Under the pieces are notes generated by a model. It searched no databases and had not been told where the DNA came from. It saw nothing but the letters and a program-made list of their open reading frames with translations. A stretch of DNA of 64,000 nt from Arcobacter sp. Its GTDB lineage: Bacteria; Campylobacterota; Campylobacteria; Campylobacterales; Sulfurimonadaceae. The translations under genes were made by a program, and so were the position numbers. Location: contig JAGXFN010000002.1 in the NCBI GenBank assembly GCA_024637195.1, forward strand, positions 186,001 through 250,000. Reading direction: 5' to 3'. Positions 41,953-51,138 of the stretch are shown one piece after another (position 1 is the first letter of the stretch; every line of letters starts with the position of its first letter).

Positions 41953-44088
41953 GTGAAAAAAGTCATACTTTCGTCTATCATGCTTCTATCCATTGCCTCT
42001 GCTCTGAATGCCGAGGATATTGATGATTTTGAGTCTCTGCTGGACAATGTCAGCGAGATCGCGACCAAAAAATCTCTCAATGTTGATTATCTGCCCTCTG
42101 TCGTGACGGTCATCAATGCGCAGACCTATATTGATGGGGGGATTCAAAATATCGGCGAAGCCCTGGCGATGCTTCCGGGCATCCAGATGCAGCTCTCTCC
42201 TATGGGTTACAACATCACCACTGTCAGGGGTTTTAAAAACCCCAATGCCTATCTCTCCGACAAGATCAAGATCCTGATAGACGGTGTCGCGATAAACAAC
42301 GAGATTCAGGGAAGCAGCAGCTTCTACATGGATTTTCCTATGCAGCTTGTGGAGAAGATAGAAGTCCTTCGCGGTCCCGGCTCAACGCTTTACGGAGCAG
42401 GTGCTTTTTACGCCACCGTCAATGTCATCACCAAACTCGGGAGCGAAAAAAATGAGAACCAGGTCTATGTCGCAACGGGAAGCTACAAAGACCGAACCGT
42501 AGGCGGAAGTTTCTCTGCTACTGCGGGTGACTGGAAAATCTTTACCGACAGCTATTACAAACAAAATGACAAACATATAGAGCTGCCGGCGGACTTTTCG
42601 AATTATGGCACACAGACCGACGAGGCAATGCAGGACTTTACCCTCGGTTTCAAGGCCGTAAACGGCGGCTTTGAGTTTTTGGCCCGCTACAAGGAGAACA
42701 CCTACGGCAACTTCTACGGTTTCGAAGAGGATCTTGATCCCATAGGCGATCAGGAGAAGGAGCATATGAACTCCTACTTCTTCTCCCAGCTCTCCTACAA
42801 GAGCGTGTGTGATGGCTACACACTGCAGACAAAGGCCAACTTTTCGCACAGAGAGCTGGATGTCGGAGCGAATATCTACAGTGTTGCCGATACGGCCGGT
42901 GATATAAATGGAGACAAGTTTCTCAGTGTCGGCATCGATATGCAGGAGGGGTTTTTCTACCACGAGAACTCCCAGGAGCAGAACTACGAGGCAGAAACGA
43001 TTTTGACGCTGCCGGAGATAAGCTCAAACGATATCTTGGTCGGTGCGGGAGCACGCAGAGTAGAAGTCGTCAAAGACGACTTCTACAGCAGCGTGGAAAA
43101 TGCCATCACAGCAAATAAAACGGCGATAGAGAATCACCCAAATTTTCCTAATTTCAGATATCGTCCCGAAAGAGAATCGGCCTTTTGGGCCAACCCGACG
43201 ACCACTCTTTTGAGAAATGACCTAAGCCGAAACATCCTCTACGGTTATCTTCAGGACCTTATCTCGCTTAACGAGGATCTTGACCTCTCTCTGGGGCTGC
43301 GTGCGGATAACTACTCTGACTTCGGGACAAAGTTAAGCAAAAGAGCAGCCCTTGTCTACCGCGCCAGTGACGAAATGGTTTTAAAGCTTCTCTACGGCTC
43401 CGCTTTCCGCGCTCCGACACTGATAGAGGCCTATCAAAACGGCCACATCAACTTCCGCGCGGGAGATGAGAACATCCGGCCCGAGGAGAGCGATACCTAT
43501 GAGATAGCCGCCATCTATTCGCCCAACTTCTACAACAAGTTCTCGCTGAATCTCTTCTACTCGCAGCTGAGCAATGTCATCGACCTCGAAGAGTACCCTG
43601 ATACGGACCCGGGATACAGGAACTATGAAGACAGGGTGAGTAAGGGTGCCGAGTTCGAGTATTTCTTCCGCACAGCAACGGCCCACAACCTCTACTTCAA
43701 TGCGACCTATCTCAATACGGAATACACAATCCCTCCTGAGTATTCTGACCCCTCCTGGGACCAGCGTATGCCGGACATCTCAAAGATCATGCTAAAGGCG
43801 ATGTACATCTACCGTCCGACAAACGCCCTCTCTTTTGGCACAACCTGGCATTATAACTCCGCGACAACGGCGACGGAACTGACCTGGCCAGATGAGCCCG
43901 TTGCACCCTCATACCATGTCTTTGACGAGACGATAACCTACAGGTTCTCCCCATCAAGCGAGGTACGGGTAACGGTCAAAAATATTTTCGATGAAGAGGT
44001 CTTTATGCCGAGCTACTATTACGGCCATGACGGAGGAGTCTTGCGAGAAGGACGACATTTTTTTGCGAGCTATGTCCAAAGGTTCTGA
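41953..44088 (+). CDS. TonB-dependent outer-membrane receptor
   Basis: A 711-residue receptor starting with GTG. A signal peptide (MKKVILSSIMLLSIASALNA) is followed by a plug domain with LPSVVTVINAQTYIDGG, NIGEALAMLPGIQ, IKILIDGVAINN and the typical VEKIEVLRGPGSTLYGAGAF, then a beta barrel of about 530 residues ending in a C-terminal aromatic (SYVQRF). It imports a scarce nutrient across the outer membrane with TonB energy. The plug resembles siderophore/vitamin B12 receptors, but the ligand cannot be read. It diverges from the YfiR-like/GGDEF/kinase operon. Confidence 0.95.
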   Translation: MKKVILSSIMLLSIASALNAEDIDDFESLLDNVSEIATKKSLNVDYLPSVVTVINAQTYIDGGIQNIGEALAMLPGIQMQLSPMGYNITTVRGFKNPNAYLSDKIKILIDGVAINNEIQGSSSFYMDFPMQLVEKIEVLRGPGSTLYGAGAFYATVNVITKLGSEKNENQVYVATGSYKDRTVGGSFSATAGDWKIFTDSYYKQNDKHIELPADFSNYGTQTDEAMQDFTLGFKAVNGGFEFLARYKENTYGNFYGFEEDLDPIGDQEKEHMNSYFFSQLSYKSVCDGYTLQTKANFSHRELDVGANIYSVADTAGDINGDKFLSVGIDMQEGFFYHENSQEQNYEAETILTLPEISSNDILVGAGARRVEVVKDDFYSSVENAITANKTAIENHPNFPNFRYRPERESAFWANPTTTLLRNDLSRNILYGYLQDLISLNEDLDLSLGLRADNYSDFGTKLSKRAALVYRASDEMVLKLLYGSAFRAPTLIEAYQNGHINFRAGDENIRPEESDTYEIAAIYSPNFYNKFSLNLFYSQLSNVIDLEEYPDTDPGYRNYEDRVSKGAEFEYFFRTATAHNLYFNATYLNTEYTIPPEYSDPSWDQRMPDISKIMLKAMYIYRPTNALSFGTTWHYNSATTATELTWPDEPVAPSYHVFDETITYRFSPSSEVRVTVKNIFDEEVFMPSYYYGHDGGVLREGRHFFASYVQRF

Positions 44089-44136
44089 CAATAAAGCTTT
44101 TTTGTTATTACGATCAAAGATATAGCAAGCGGTTAA

Positions 44137-44158
44137 GAGAGGCGGAATAACACCTCTC
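44137..44158. terminator. Hairpin between the convergent TonB receptor and OmpA-like genes
   Basis: GAGAGG (44137-44142) pairs with CCTCTC (44153-44158) in the convergent gap. No T run follows, so terminator function is uncertain. Confidence 0.3.
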
Positions 44159-44170
44159 CTGTGTATGTGC

Positions 44171-45634
44171 TTACTCTTTGTTGATGATAAGAATCTCAAT
44201 GCGCCTGTTTTTCGCGCGCCCCTCTTTGGTGTCATTAGTGGCAACCGGACGGGACTCTCCGTATCCTTCATGCGTCACTCGTTCAGTAGACATCTTTCCG
44301 ACTTTTTTCAAGAAAGAGGCGACAGTCTCGGCACGTTTTATGGAGAGGGCTTTGTTGCTCTCCTCGTTGCCGGTCGAATCGGTGTGTCCCATTACGATGA
44401 CATAAGGGCTCTCAAAGGTATTGATCGCTTCTACGATCTTGTTCAGAAGATCAAAGTTGTCAGACTTGATCTCGCTTTCGCCAGGTAGAAAATCGAATCC
44501 GTATGTTGTCAGCAGTACGTTATGCCCCTGGCGATAGACTTCAGCTTCGGCCAGTGAGAACATGTTCTGAACTTTTTCATAACGGTCCTGCGCCTTTTTA
44601 TTGGCCATTTCTATCTCTTCGACACGACCTTTATAGCTCTGTGAGACTGCAATGTTTTCCTCTCTTAGTGCAGCGACCACATTCAGAAGAAGCTGGTTTT
44701 TCTCCTCTGTGAGCTGCAATTCGTTACGAGCTGCAGCTTCTGCTGTAAGAACACCTTTGATATCGTTTTCAAACTCGGTGACGACCTCATAATTGCTCTT
44801 TGTAAAGACTAGCGGTGTAGGCAGCGGTCGGTGTATGCTTGCAAGCTGTTCTTGATACCACAGGACAATATCCTCATTGGTGAAGTCGCGCTGGTTGAAG
44901 AGCTTGATGATGTCCGAGATATAGATACTGCGTGCTGCCAAAGCTTTTGAGCGGGCTACATGTTCGGAAGCTTTATCTTGTTCTGACCGTTCGGCCCGCA
45001 GTATGCTGATCGCAAGCGAGAGCTCTTTTTTGGAGAGTGCCAGGGTTTTTGCAGCCAGGTCATCTGCATCCGACTCTTCGGCCTTACTGATCATCTCCTG
45101 AGCTGGAGTGACGGTCGCACGCTCAAGGGCCATAAGCTCAAGCGCACTGTAATTAGTGATCAGCTCCCCTCGCGCTTCTCTGGCCTCCTCCTCTTTTCCT
45201 TTTTCAACCAGACGCATATTGTCCTGCAGCCTGGCATCAAGATCTGCAAACTTTTTGGGCAGAATCTCATGCGCACGCGCTTTAATAGCCTGCTCGCGGA
45301 CAGTTAGTGCCTCACGCATAAGCGTTTTACTTTCCTGCGCATTTTTTTCGGCTTTTTTCAAGGCACTCATTCCACTCTCTACGTTTTCGCTGTAAGCGTC
45401 GCCATCGACTGCATTTTCAAGGGCGGCATCAAACTCTTTTTGGGCATGTTTGAAGCCATCGGGCGCTAAAAAATCCACTTCATTAGCACGTGCACTTTCC
45501 AGACTGCTCTGAAATGCAGAGAGCTCTTGGTTTTGGCTTAGCACTTGTGCTTTGGAAGGCTTGGGCGTCGAGGCACATCCGACTACCATAAGGGAAAGAA
45601 GCAGTCCTGTCGCTAGATTTATCATTATTTTCAT
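44171..45634 (-). CDS. OmpA-family lipoprotein with DUF4398-like helical region
   Basis: A 487-residue lipoprotein. The start at 45634 is behind AAGGAG; a lipobox VVGC near residue 18 gives a lipidated Cys. Residues about 30-340 are long helices with KAQVLSQNQELSAFQSSLESARANEVDFLAPDGFKHA, a DUF4398-like tract. The C-terminal about 120 residues are the OmpA peptidoglycan-binding domain: LLNKIVEAINTF, VMGHTDSTG, NKALSIKRAETVASFL and GYGESRPVATN. It probably ties the outer membrane to the cell wall. Alone in its transcription unit. Confidence 0.9.
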   Translation of the reverse strand: MKIMINLATGLLLSLMVVGCASTPKPSKAQVLSQNQELSAFQSSLESARANEVDFLAPDGFKHAQKEFDAALENAVDGDAYSENVESGMSALKKAEKNAQESKTLMREALTVREQAIKARAHEILPKKFADLDARLQDNMRLVEKGKEEEAREARGELITNYSALELMALERATVTPAQEMISKAEESDADDLAAKTLALSKKELSLAISILRAERSEQDKASEHVARSKALAARSIYISDIIKLFNQRDFTNEDIVLWYQEQLASIHRPLPTPLVFTKSNYEVVTEFENDIKGVLTAEAAARNELQLTEEKNQLLLNVVAALREENIAVSQSYKGRVEEIEMANKKAQDRYEKVQNMFSLAEAEVYRQGHNVLLTTYGFDFLPGESEIKSDNFDLLNKIVEAINTFESPYVIVMGHTDSTGNEESNKALSIKRAETVASFLKKVGKMSTERVTHEGYGESRPVATNDTKEGRAKNRRIEILIINKE

Positions 45635-45823
45635 GTTAATACTCCTTGTTTTATTATCGTATGAAGACTGGGCTTTTAGTATTACATACAGATACAAGGA
45701 GTATACAATTAAGAATATAATATTTTCATTTATTATTGTTTTAAAATATTATTTAAGGTTTCGTTAAGGCAGAAAGAGGTTTTTTTATCTGTTGTGGGCA
45801 ACACCATACAAGGCGAAGAGCAT

Positions 45824-46111
45824 TTACTGTCCGCCGCCGGTATCTGCTCCAAGATCCATAATGTGAGGTTGTTGGTGGGGAAGAATATCACATACTTTGC
45901 GAGCATCATGAAGCGCCTTTATAAGTTCGTCGAGATTTTCATAAGGGATATGCACTTTCCAATCCTCTTTTTTTCCTTCCATGGAAACAACAATGCTCAC
46001 AACCGGATTGCTGTGCTCCCCGTAAGGTTTTTCTATGTGGCATATACTGATCTTTCCCTCTTTTGAATGTGCTAAGCTCAGTGTTTTTATATCAATCGTT
46101 TTTTTTGGCAT
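45824..46111 (-). CDS. Small hypothetical protein
   Basis: A 95-residue soluble protein. The ATG behind AAGGAG at 46111 was preferred to a longer frame. I recognise no family. It has alternating beta-like stretches (KISICHIEKPYG, VVSIVVSMEGKKEDWKVHIPY) followed by a helix ENLDELIKALHDARKVCDIL, and ends in HIMDLGADTGGGQ with a flexible Gly tail. It lies between the OmpA-like gene and the copper ATPase and has its own promoter region. Confidence 0.5.
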   Translation of the reverse strand: MPKKTIDIKTLSLAHSKEGKISICHIEKPYGEHSNPVVSIVVSMEGKKEDWKVHIPYENLDELIKALHDARKVCDILPHQQPHIMDLGADTGGGQ

Positions 46112-46286
46112 CTTAGGCTCCTTGTTTTTAGCAGATCTAAGCACGGTTTGGTTTCGCACTCGCTACGCAGTGTAAATGGTATAGGCAGACACCTTAAATG
46201 TTAATAATTAATAATATATAAAGTGTTTTTACGTTCTTAAAATGAAGTAAGGAAACAAGAAGCAGAGTGCTTAGCTCGCCCTACTA

Positions 46287-48563
46287 TCAGAGCTTGCTGT
46301 TTTTCAGTCGCAGCGCATTGGCGATCACCGAGACCGAACTGAAACTCATAGCGGCGGCGGCGATGACGGGGGAAAGCAGAAGCCCGAAAAATGGGTAGAG
46401 AAGTCCTGCGGCAATGGGAATTCCTGCACTGTTATAGACAAAGGCAAAAAAGAGGTTCTGCCGGATGTTTCTCATGGTGGCGCGGCTGAGCTTTCGCACC
46501 TTTACGATGCCAAGGAGGTCTCCTTTTATCAGTGTGATACCGGCGCTCTCTATGGCAACATCGGTGCCCGTCCCCATTGCAATCCCCACATCCGCTTGCG
46601 CCAGGGCCGGCGCGTCGTTAATACCGTCGCCTGTCATGGCAACTATGGCTCCGGCTTTTTGCAGACTTTTGACAAGGTCTGCTTTTGCATCAGGCAGGAC
46701 ATTGGCATGGACCTCGGTAATATTGAGCTTCTTCGCCACAGCATTAGCCGTCGTCTCATTGTCACCGCTGAGCATCACGACATGGATACCCTCTTTTTTC
46801 AATGCAGTGACAGCCTCTGCGGATGTAATTTTCACGGGGTCTTCGATTCCGAAAATACAGCTGAATTTAGATTCAAGCGCCATAAAGACAACGCTCTGGC
46901 CTTCACGACGCAGTACAGCGGCTTGCTCAGAGAGTTCTTGCGTGCTTATGCCCAGACTTTCAAGATAGTTCTCGCTTCCCAGCAATACACTTTTATTTTC
47001 TATTTTACCTTCTATTCCTTTGCCGGTAAGGGCCTTGAAATTTTGTACATCTACAAGGGTGAGCTCCTCTTTTTTGGCGCGCTCGATGAGGGCTTCTGCC
47101 AAAGGATGCTCGCTCGCGCGTTCCAGACTTGCCGCATAGCGAAGGAGCTCTTTTTCATCTGTGTTCTGTACGCTCTTCATGCTGGTCACTGTCGGTTTTC
47201 CCTGTGTCAATGTTCCTGTTTTGTCCACGACCAGGGTGTCTACTTTTTCCATAGTCTCCAGGGTCCGCGCATCTTTTATCAAGATTCCCATAAGCGCGGC
47301 CCGTCCTGTTCCTACCATGATGGAGATGGGTGTTGCCAGCCCAAGAGCACAGGGACAGGCGATGATAAGCACCGCAACAGCGGCAACGACAGCATAAGCT
47401 AAGCGGGGCTCCGGTCCTAAAAACCACCAGCCGAAAAAAGCAGCAACGGCGCAGAGCACCACGGTGGGCACAAAATAGCTTGCCACGGTATCGGCTAGTT
47501 TCTGAATTGGCGCACGCGAACGCTGGGCCTGTGCTACCATCTGGACGATCTGCGAGAGCATCGTGTCGCTTCCTACACGCTCTGCGCGCATGAGAAGGGT
47601 TCCATTTTTGTTGAGTGTTGCGCCGATGAGAGGATCGTTGAGTGATTTGGATACGGCTACGGGTTCGCCTGTAATCATCGATTCGTCTACGTTACTCTGG
47701 CCCTGAATGACGACACCGTCGACCGGGATCTTCTCGCCGGGTCTGATGCGCAGGCGGTCTGCGACCTTCACCTGTTCAAGAGAAATATCTTCTTCATTGC
47801 CCTCATCGTCAATGCGGTGCGCCTGTTTTGGTGAGAGTTCAAGTAACGTTCTGATCGCGCTGTTGGTCTTGCTGCGTGCCTTCAGCTCCAAGACCTGCCC
47901 CAAAAGCACCAGAGTAACAATGACGGCGGCCGCCTCAAAATAGACATGTACCAGTCCCTCTTCTGTCTGCATCAGCGGCGGAAAAACAGAGGGTGCAAAG
48001 AGTGCGGTGATACTGTAGATCCATGCCGTTGCGACGCCGATAGAGATGAGGGTGAACATGTTGAGGTTCCATGTCCGCACCGAGTTCCAGCCTCGTACGA
48101 AAAAGGGCCATCCGCCCCAAAGAACCACAGGTGCAGAGAGGACGAAGAGAAACCATTGGATGCTCTTCATGGAAATCCCCTCAGGGAGATATTGCGGAGC
48201 AAGATCGTTGAGCATAGAAACAATGAAAACAGGCAAAGAGAGAAGCGCACTGATCCAAAAGCGCCGGCTCATATCATCGAGCTCGGCAGTGTCTTGCGTC
48301 GATTCTACTGTAACAGGCTCAAGCGCCATGCCGCATTTGGGACAGCTGCCGGGTTCATCTTTGATGATCTGCGGATGCATAGGGCAGGTGTATTGTGTCG
48401 TGACGGTGAGCGATGCTTCGACCTCTTTTTCCAAAGCCATGCCGCACTTTGGACATGCTCCAGGATGTTCCTGATGAATCTCCGGATGCATGGGGCAGGT
48501 GTAAAAATCGTGGCCGATATCGCACCTGTCATCTTCGCAATACGGATTCGCTTCAGCGCTCAT
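46287..48563 (-). CDS. Copper-translocating P1B-type ATPase with two heavy-metal-binding motifs
   Basis: A 758-residue P-type ATPase. The N-terminus has two copies of the short His/Cys motif [18 protein letters not shown] with CPKCGMALE, as in SilP/CopP-like pumps, instead of the HMA domain of typical CopA. Eight membrane helices carry the [13 protein letters not shown] metal site. The cytoplasmic parts show [17 protein letters not shown] (the HP motif) and [18 protein letters not shown]. It exports Cu(I) or Ag(I). It overlaps the SHOCT gene by four bases and probably forms an operon with it. Named copA by function, but the N-terminal type differs. Confidence 0.9.
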   Translation of the reverse strand: MSAEANPYCEDDRCDIGHDFYTCPMHPEIHQEHPGACPKCGMALEKEVEASLTVTTQYTCPMHPQIIKDEPGSCPKCGMALEPVTVESTQDTAELDDMSRRFWISALLSLPVFIVSMLNDLAPQYLPEGISMKSIQWFLFVLSAPVVLWGGWPFFVRGWNSVRTWNLNMFTLISIGVATAWIYSITALFAPSVFPPLMQTEEGLVHVYFEAAAVIVTLVLLGQVLELKARSKTNSAIRTLLELSPKQAHRIDDEGNEEDISLEQVKVADRLRIRPGEKIPVDGVVIQGQSNVDESMITGEPVAVSKSLNDPLIGATLNKNGTLLMRAERVGSDTMLSQIVQMVAQAQRSRAPIQKLADTVASYFVPTVVLCAVAAFFGWWFLGPEPRLAYAVVAAVAVLIIACPCALGLATPISIMVGTGRAALMGILIKDARTLETMEKVDTLVVDKTGTLTQGKPTVTSMKSVQNTDEKELLRYAASLERASEHPLAEALIERAKKEELTLVDVQNFKALTGKGIEGKIENKSVLLGSENYLESLGISTQELSEQAAVLRREGQSVVFMALESKFSCIFGIEDPVKITSAEAVTALKKEGIHVVMLSGDNETTANAVAKKLNITEVHANVLPDAKADLVKSLQKAGAIVAMTGDGINDAPALAQADVGIAMGTGTDVAIESAGITLIKGDLLGIVKVRKLSRATMRNIRQNLFFAFVYNSAGIPIAAGLLYPFFGLLLSPVIAAAAMSFSSVSVIANALRLKNSKL

Positions 48564-48793
48564 GACTCGCCTTCTTCTTTATCTTCAAGGAGGCTTTTTC
48601 TTCTTTTATACTCCTGCTCATCGATCTCGCCCTTGGCATACCGCTTGTCAAGGAGCTCTTTAGCCGAGAGCCCTTCGTTTTTATTGCTTTTACTGCTGTT
48701 GATATAATAGAGCAAGACGCCGATCAACAGCAGCGGTATTAGCCAGCCCAGCCCCATTCCAAATCCCCATCCATGCATTCCATATCCGTTCAC
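48560..48793 (-). CDS. Small SHOCT-domain membrane protein
   Basis: A 77-residue protein. A glycine-methionine-rich start ([17 protein letters not shown]) leads into one membrane helix ([14 protein letters not shown]), then a SHOCT domain: [32 protein letters not shown] is a 30-residue oligomerisation motif. Such proteins often neighbour copper and heavy-metal pumps; the Met-rich start could bind Cu(I). It is translationally coupled to the ATPase. The role is inferred from position. Confidence 0.82.
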   Translation of the reverse strand: MNGYGMHGWGFGMGLGWLIPLLLIGVLLYYINSSKSNKNEGLSAKELLDKRYAKGEIDEQEYKRRKSLLEDKEEGES

Positions 48794-48973
48794 AATAGAC
48801 TCCTTTTATAACAGATCAGCTGTGCTTTATCTGTGCGCTTTTACTCTTCAAAACCAAAACAGGGTAACAATGTTCGTCTTGTGTTTGTCCTGTGTGTTCC
48901 TTGAGGTCAAGAACAGACAAATGACATCCATTCTATCATTTAATATTTATAATGTTCTTTAATTGTTTATTGT

Positions 48974-48999
48974 TAATAATTCATGAGCTATAATTATTA
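48974..48999. repeat. AT-rich dyad around a TATAAT box
   Basis: TAATAATT (48974-48981) and AATTATTA (48992-48999) form an inverted repeat with ten bases between, enclosing TATAAT at 48989-48994. It lies in the 555-bp gap between the SHOCT gene and DUF507 and might be a promoter with operator. Confidence 0.35.
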
Positions 49000-49035
49000 G
49001 GAGCAGCTCTAGGACAAAAAAGATTTACCGATGTG

Positions 49036-49248
49036 ATGTTTGACAGTAGGAAGAAAAAATTGACAGCTTTCGAGATTGCAGTCAAGACTCTTGCGCTGCG
49101 TGAGACTCCCCTAGAGTTTTGCCAAAATTGCCGCCGCTTAGAGCGAGAAGAGCGCCCCTGGCAGATACAGCCATACAAAAGCCGGAGCCTTCGGAGAGTT
49201 GTATCTTTACATAAGTCTATTATGAAAGTTCACATTTTTGAAGCATAA
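49036..49248 (+). CDS. Possible small protein with CxxC motif
   Basis: An open frame of about 70 codons in the long gap before DUF507. It has Lys/Arg-rich ends and one pair of cysteines (FCQNCRRLER). A TATAAT box lies 47 bases upstream (48989-48994). No ribosome site is clear, no family is recognised, and the reading frame also lies opposite another open frame, so it may be a chance ORF. Confidence 0.25.
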   Translation: MFDSRKKKLTAFEIAVKTLALRETPLEFCQNCRRLEREERPWQIQPYKSRSLRRVVSLHKSIMKVHIFEA

Positions 49249-49348
49249 TCAAATTTTTACCTTAGGTAGGGTAAAATCACGAAAATAAAACTAAAGTGGC
49301 CGGTTTTGGCCGATGTCTCTTTAGTCAAATCATATTGAAGGCGCTTGA

Positions 49349-49900
49349 ATGAAGGTAAAACTGCAACACACCCCCCACATTGCACAAAAAGTAGCGATTG
49401 AACTGAATAAAAGCGGCCTTGTCAGAATGACAAAGGGCCTAGAGCCTGTTGCAGCAGAAGCCAAAAAAGTGCTTGACGAGAGTGTCAAACAAGAAGCTGC
49501 TCTTGAAGAAAAAGTGCACGAGATACTTGAAGCGAACGAAGATGCTATAGATGAGCAAAATGTTGACGACAGACAGCTTTTCTTTATGATCAAAAAGAAG
49601 ATCGCGGCTGAGTTCGGTGTCATTCTCTCCTATGAAGACCGTTTTTCCGATCTTGCGCACAAGATTCTGGACGAGCTTTACGAAGAGGACCTTATCCATT
49701 ACGATATCGAAGAGATCCGCATTAAAAATATTATTTTCAATGCGATGACTTCATTTATTAAAGACAATGACACGATAGAAGATGCGGTATACGAGAAGAT
49801 CAAGTCTTTCAAGCGCGAAATCATACCGGGAACGGATGATTATGAGATCTTGCATGAAAAACTTTACAAAGAAGAGTTAATTAAAAGAGGAATGGCGTAA
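49349..49900 (+). CDS. DUF507 family protein
   Basis: A 183-residue helical, Glu/Lys-rich protein with KLQHTPHIAQKVAIELNKSG at the start, then NVDDRQLFFMIKKKIAAEFG and DRFSDLAHKILDELYEEDLIHYDIEE. I recall this family as DUF507, present in Campylobacterota and Aquificae, function unknown. Its place directly before carA (two bases away) is conserved, as I recall, in C. jejuni. It may need to be made with the arginine/pyrimidine carbamoyl-phosphate enzyme, but no mechanism is known. Confidence 0.83.
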   Translation: MKVKLQHTPHIAQKVAIELNKSGLVRMTKGLEPVAAEAKKVLDESVKQEAALEEKVHEILEANEDAIDEQNVDDRQLFFMIKKKIAAEFGVILSYEDRFSDLAHKILDELYEEDLIHYDIEEIRIKNIIFNAMTSFIKDNDTIEDAVYEKIKSFKREIIPGTDDYEILHEKLYKEELIKRGMA

Positions 49901-49901
49901 G

Positions 49902-51029
49902 ATGCAAAAGGTATATATCTATCTTGAAAACGGGACTTATTTGGAAGCGGACAGCTTTGGTGCGCAGACGACATCAGTTGGCGAGATCGTATTTAACACC
50001 TCGTTGACAGGGTATCAAGAGATTACCTCCGATCCCTCATATGCCGGGCAGTTTGTCACCTTTACGATGCCCGAGATCGGAAATGTCGGCGTGAACAGCG
50101 AAGACATGGAGAGCAAAAGTGCTTTTACAAAGGGGATCATTGTCCGTTCTTATCAGGATCGATACTCCAACTTCCGCGCTGAAGGCTCTTTGGAAAACTT
50201 TTTGAAAGAGCACGGTGTCATGGGGATCTGTAACATCGACACGCGCTATTTGACGAAGATGCTGCGTTCTGAGGGTGCGATGATGATGATCGCGTCGACA
50301 GAGATCTCCGAGAAGGCAGAGCTTAAAAAACTGCTTGAGTCCTCGCCGCGCATCGAAGATGTAAACTACATCGAAGAGGTGAGCACCAAAAAAGCCTATA
50401 CGCACACAAGCGGTACCTATAACGGGGTCAGGTTCGAGTACAATGAAGCGCCGACGCGAAAAGCGAAGATCGCCGCCATTGATTTTGGAATAAAACGAAA
50501 TATCCTGAACGAGCTCACCCAAGCCGGTATGGAGGTAGAAGTAATGCCTAATGATTTCGATGCGGATGCGCTGATAGCGCGTGTTGCGGCGAAAGAGCTT
50601 GACGGCGTCTTCCTCTCAAACGGACCGGGAGACCCTTTGATGCTTAAAAAAGAGCAGGAGCAGATCAAGAAGCTTATTTTGGCAAAGGTTCCGATGTTCG
50701 GTATCTGTCTGGGGCATCAGCTTCTCTCCATCTCGCACGGATATGACACCTATAAATTAAAATTCGGCCACCACGGTGGAAACCATCCGGTAAAAAATGT
50801 TAAAACGGGCATGGTAGAGATCACGGCACAAAACCACAACTACAATGTGCCTGAAAATATCACTGAGATCGCCGATGTAACGCATATCAACCTCTTTGAC
50901 AACACGATCGAAGGGCTTAAATATAAAAACAGTCCGATCTTCTCTGTTCAACACCACCCCGAAGCCAGCCCGGGACCAAAAGAGAGTGCTTATATCTTCT
51001 CCCAGTTTCTCTCCATAATGGGTAAATAG
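49902..51029 (+). CDS. carA: Carbamoyl-phosphate synthase small subunit CarA
   Basis: A 375-residue glutaminase subunit that feeds ammonia to CarB for arginine and pyrimidine synthesis. It begins with YLENGTYLEADSFG, then TSVGEIVFNTSLTGYQEITSDPSYAGQ; the class I amidotransferase site is FGICLGHQLL, followed by HHGGNHPV and the His-Glu end QHHPEASPGP. All triad residues are present. The large subunit carB is not in the window. Confidence 0.97.
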   Translation: MQKVYIYLENGTYLEADSFGAQTTSVGEIVFNTSLTGYQEITSDPSYAGQFVTFTMPEIGNVGVNSEDMESKSAFTKGIIVRSYQDRYSNFRAEGSLENFLKEHGVMGICNIDTRYLTKMLRSEGAMMMIASTEISEKAELKKLLESSPRIEDVNYIEEVSTKKAYTHTSGTYNGVRFEYNEAPTRKAKIAAIDFGIKRNILNELTQAGMEVEVMPNDFDADALIARVAAKELDGVFLSNGPGDPLMLKKEQEQIKKLILAKVPMFGICLGHQLLSISHGYDTYKLKFGHHGGNHPVKNVKTGMVEITAQNHNYNVPENITEIADVTHINLFDNTIEGLKYKNSPIFSVQHHPEASPGPKESAYIFSQFLSIMGK

Positions 51030-51084
51030 AGCCTGCTCTTAGGCCGCAAGGCCGAGGATTAACACTTCTTTAACACTGCAGCGC

Positions 51085-51108
51085 TATACTTTTTAAAAAC
51101 TTTATACT
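51085..51108 (+). promoter_or_regulatory. Candidate -10 elements before the UreH/SafE-like gene
   Basis: Two TATACT boxes (51085-51090 and 51103-51108) lie 30-50 bases before the TTG start at 51139. The second leaves the AAGGA ribosome site inside a short leader. Confidence 0.4.
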
Positions 51109-51138
51109 GAACTCTCCACAATATATCAAGGAATCAAT

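Larger units (their letters stand above)
48794..49348. other. Long gap between the copper genes and DUF507
   Basis: About 555 bases with at most one weak small ORF. The left part should hold the SHOCT/copper promoter on the minus strand; the right part ends with the DUF507 ribosome region. This is the right edge of the 11-kb block that separates two halves of a conserved gene order. Confidence 0.5.

Noticed and set aside
46137-46276. CTAAGCAC/GTGCTTAG pair flanking the gap after the copper ATPase as ends of a small mobile element
   Set aside because: Eight-base arms 125 bases apart can arise by chance, no target duplication is seen and nothing inside looks mobile.
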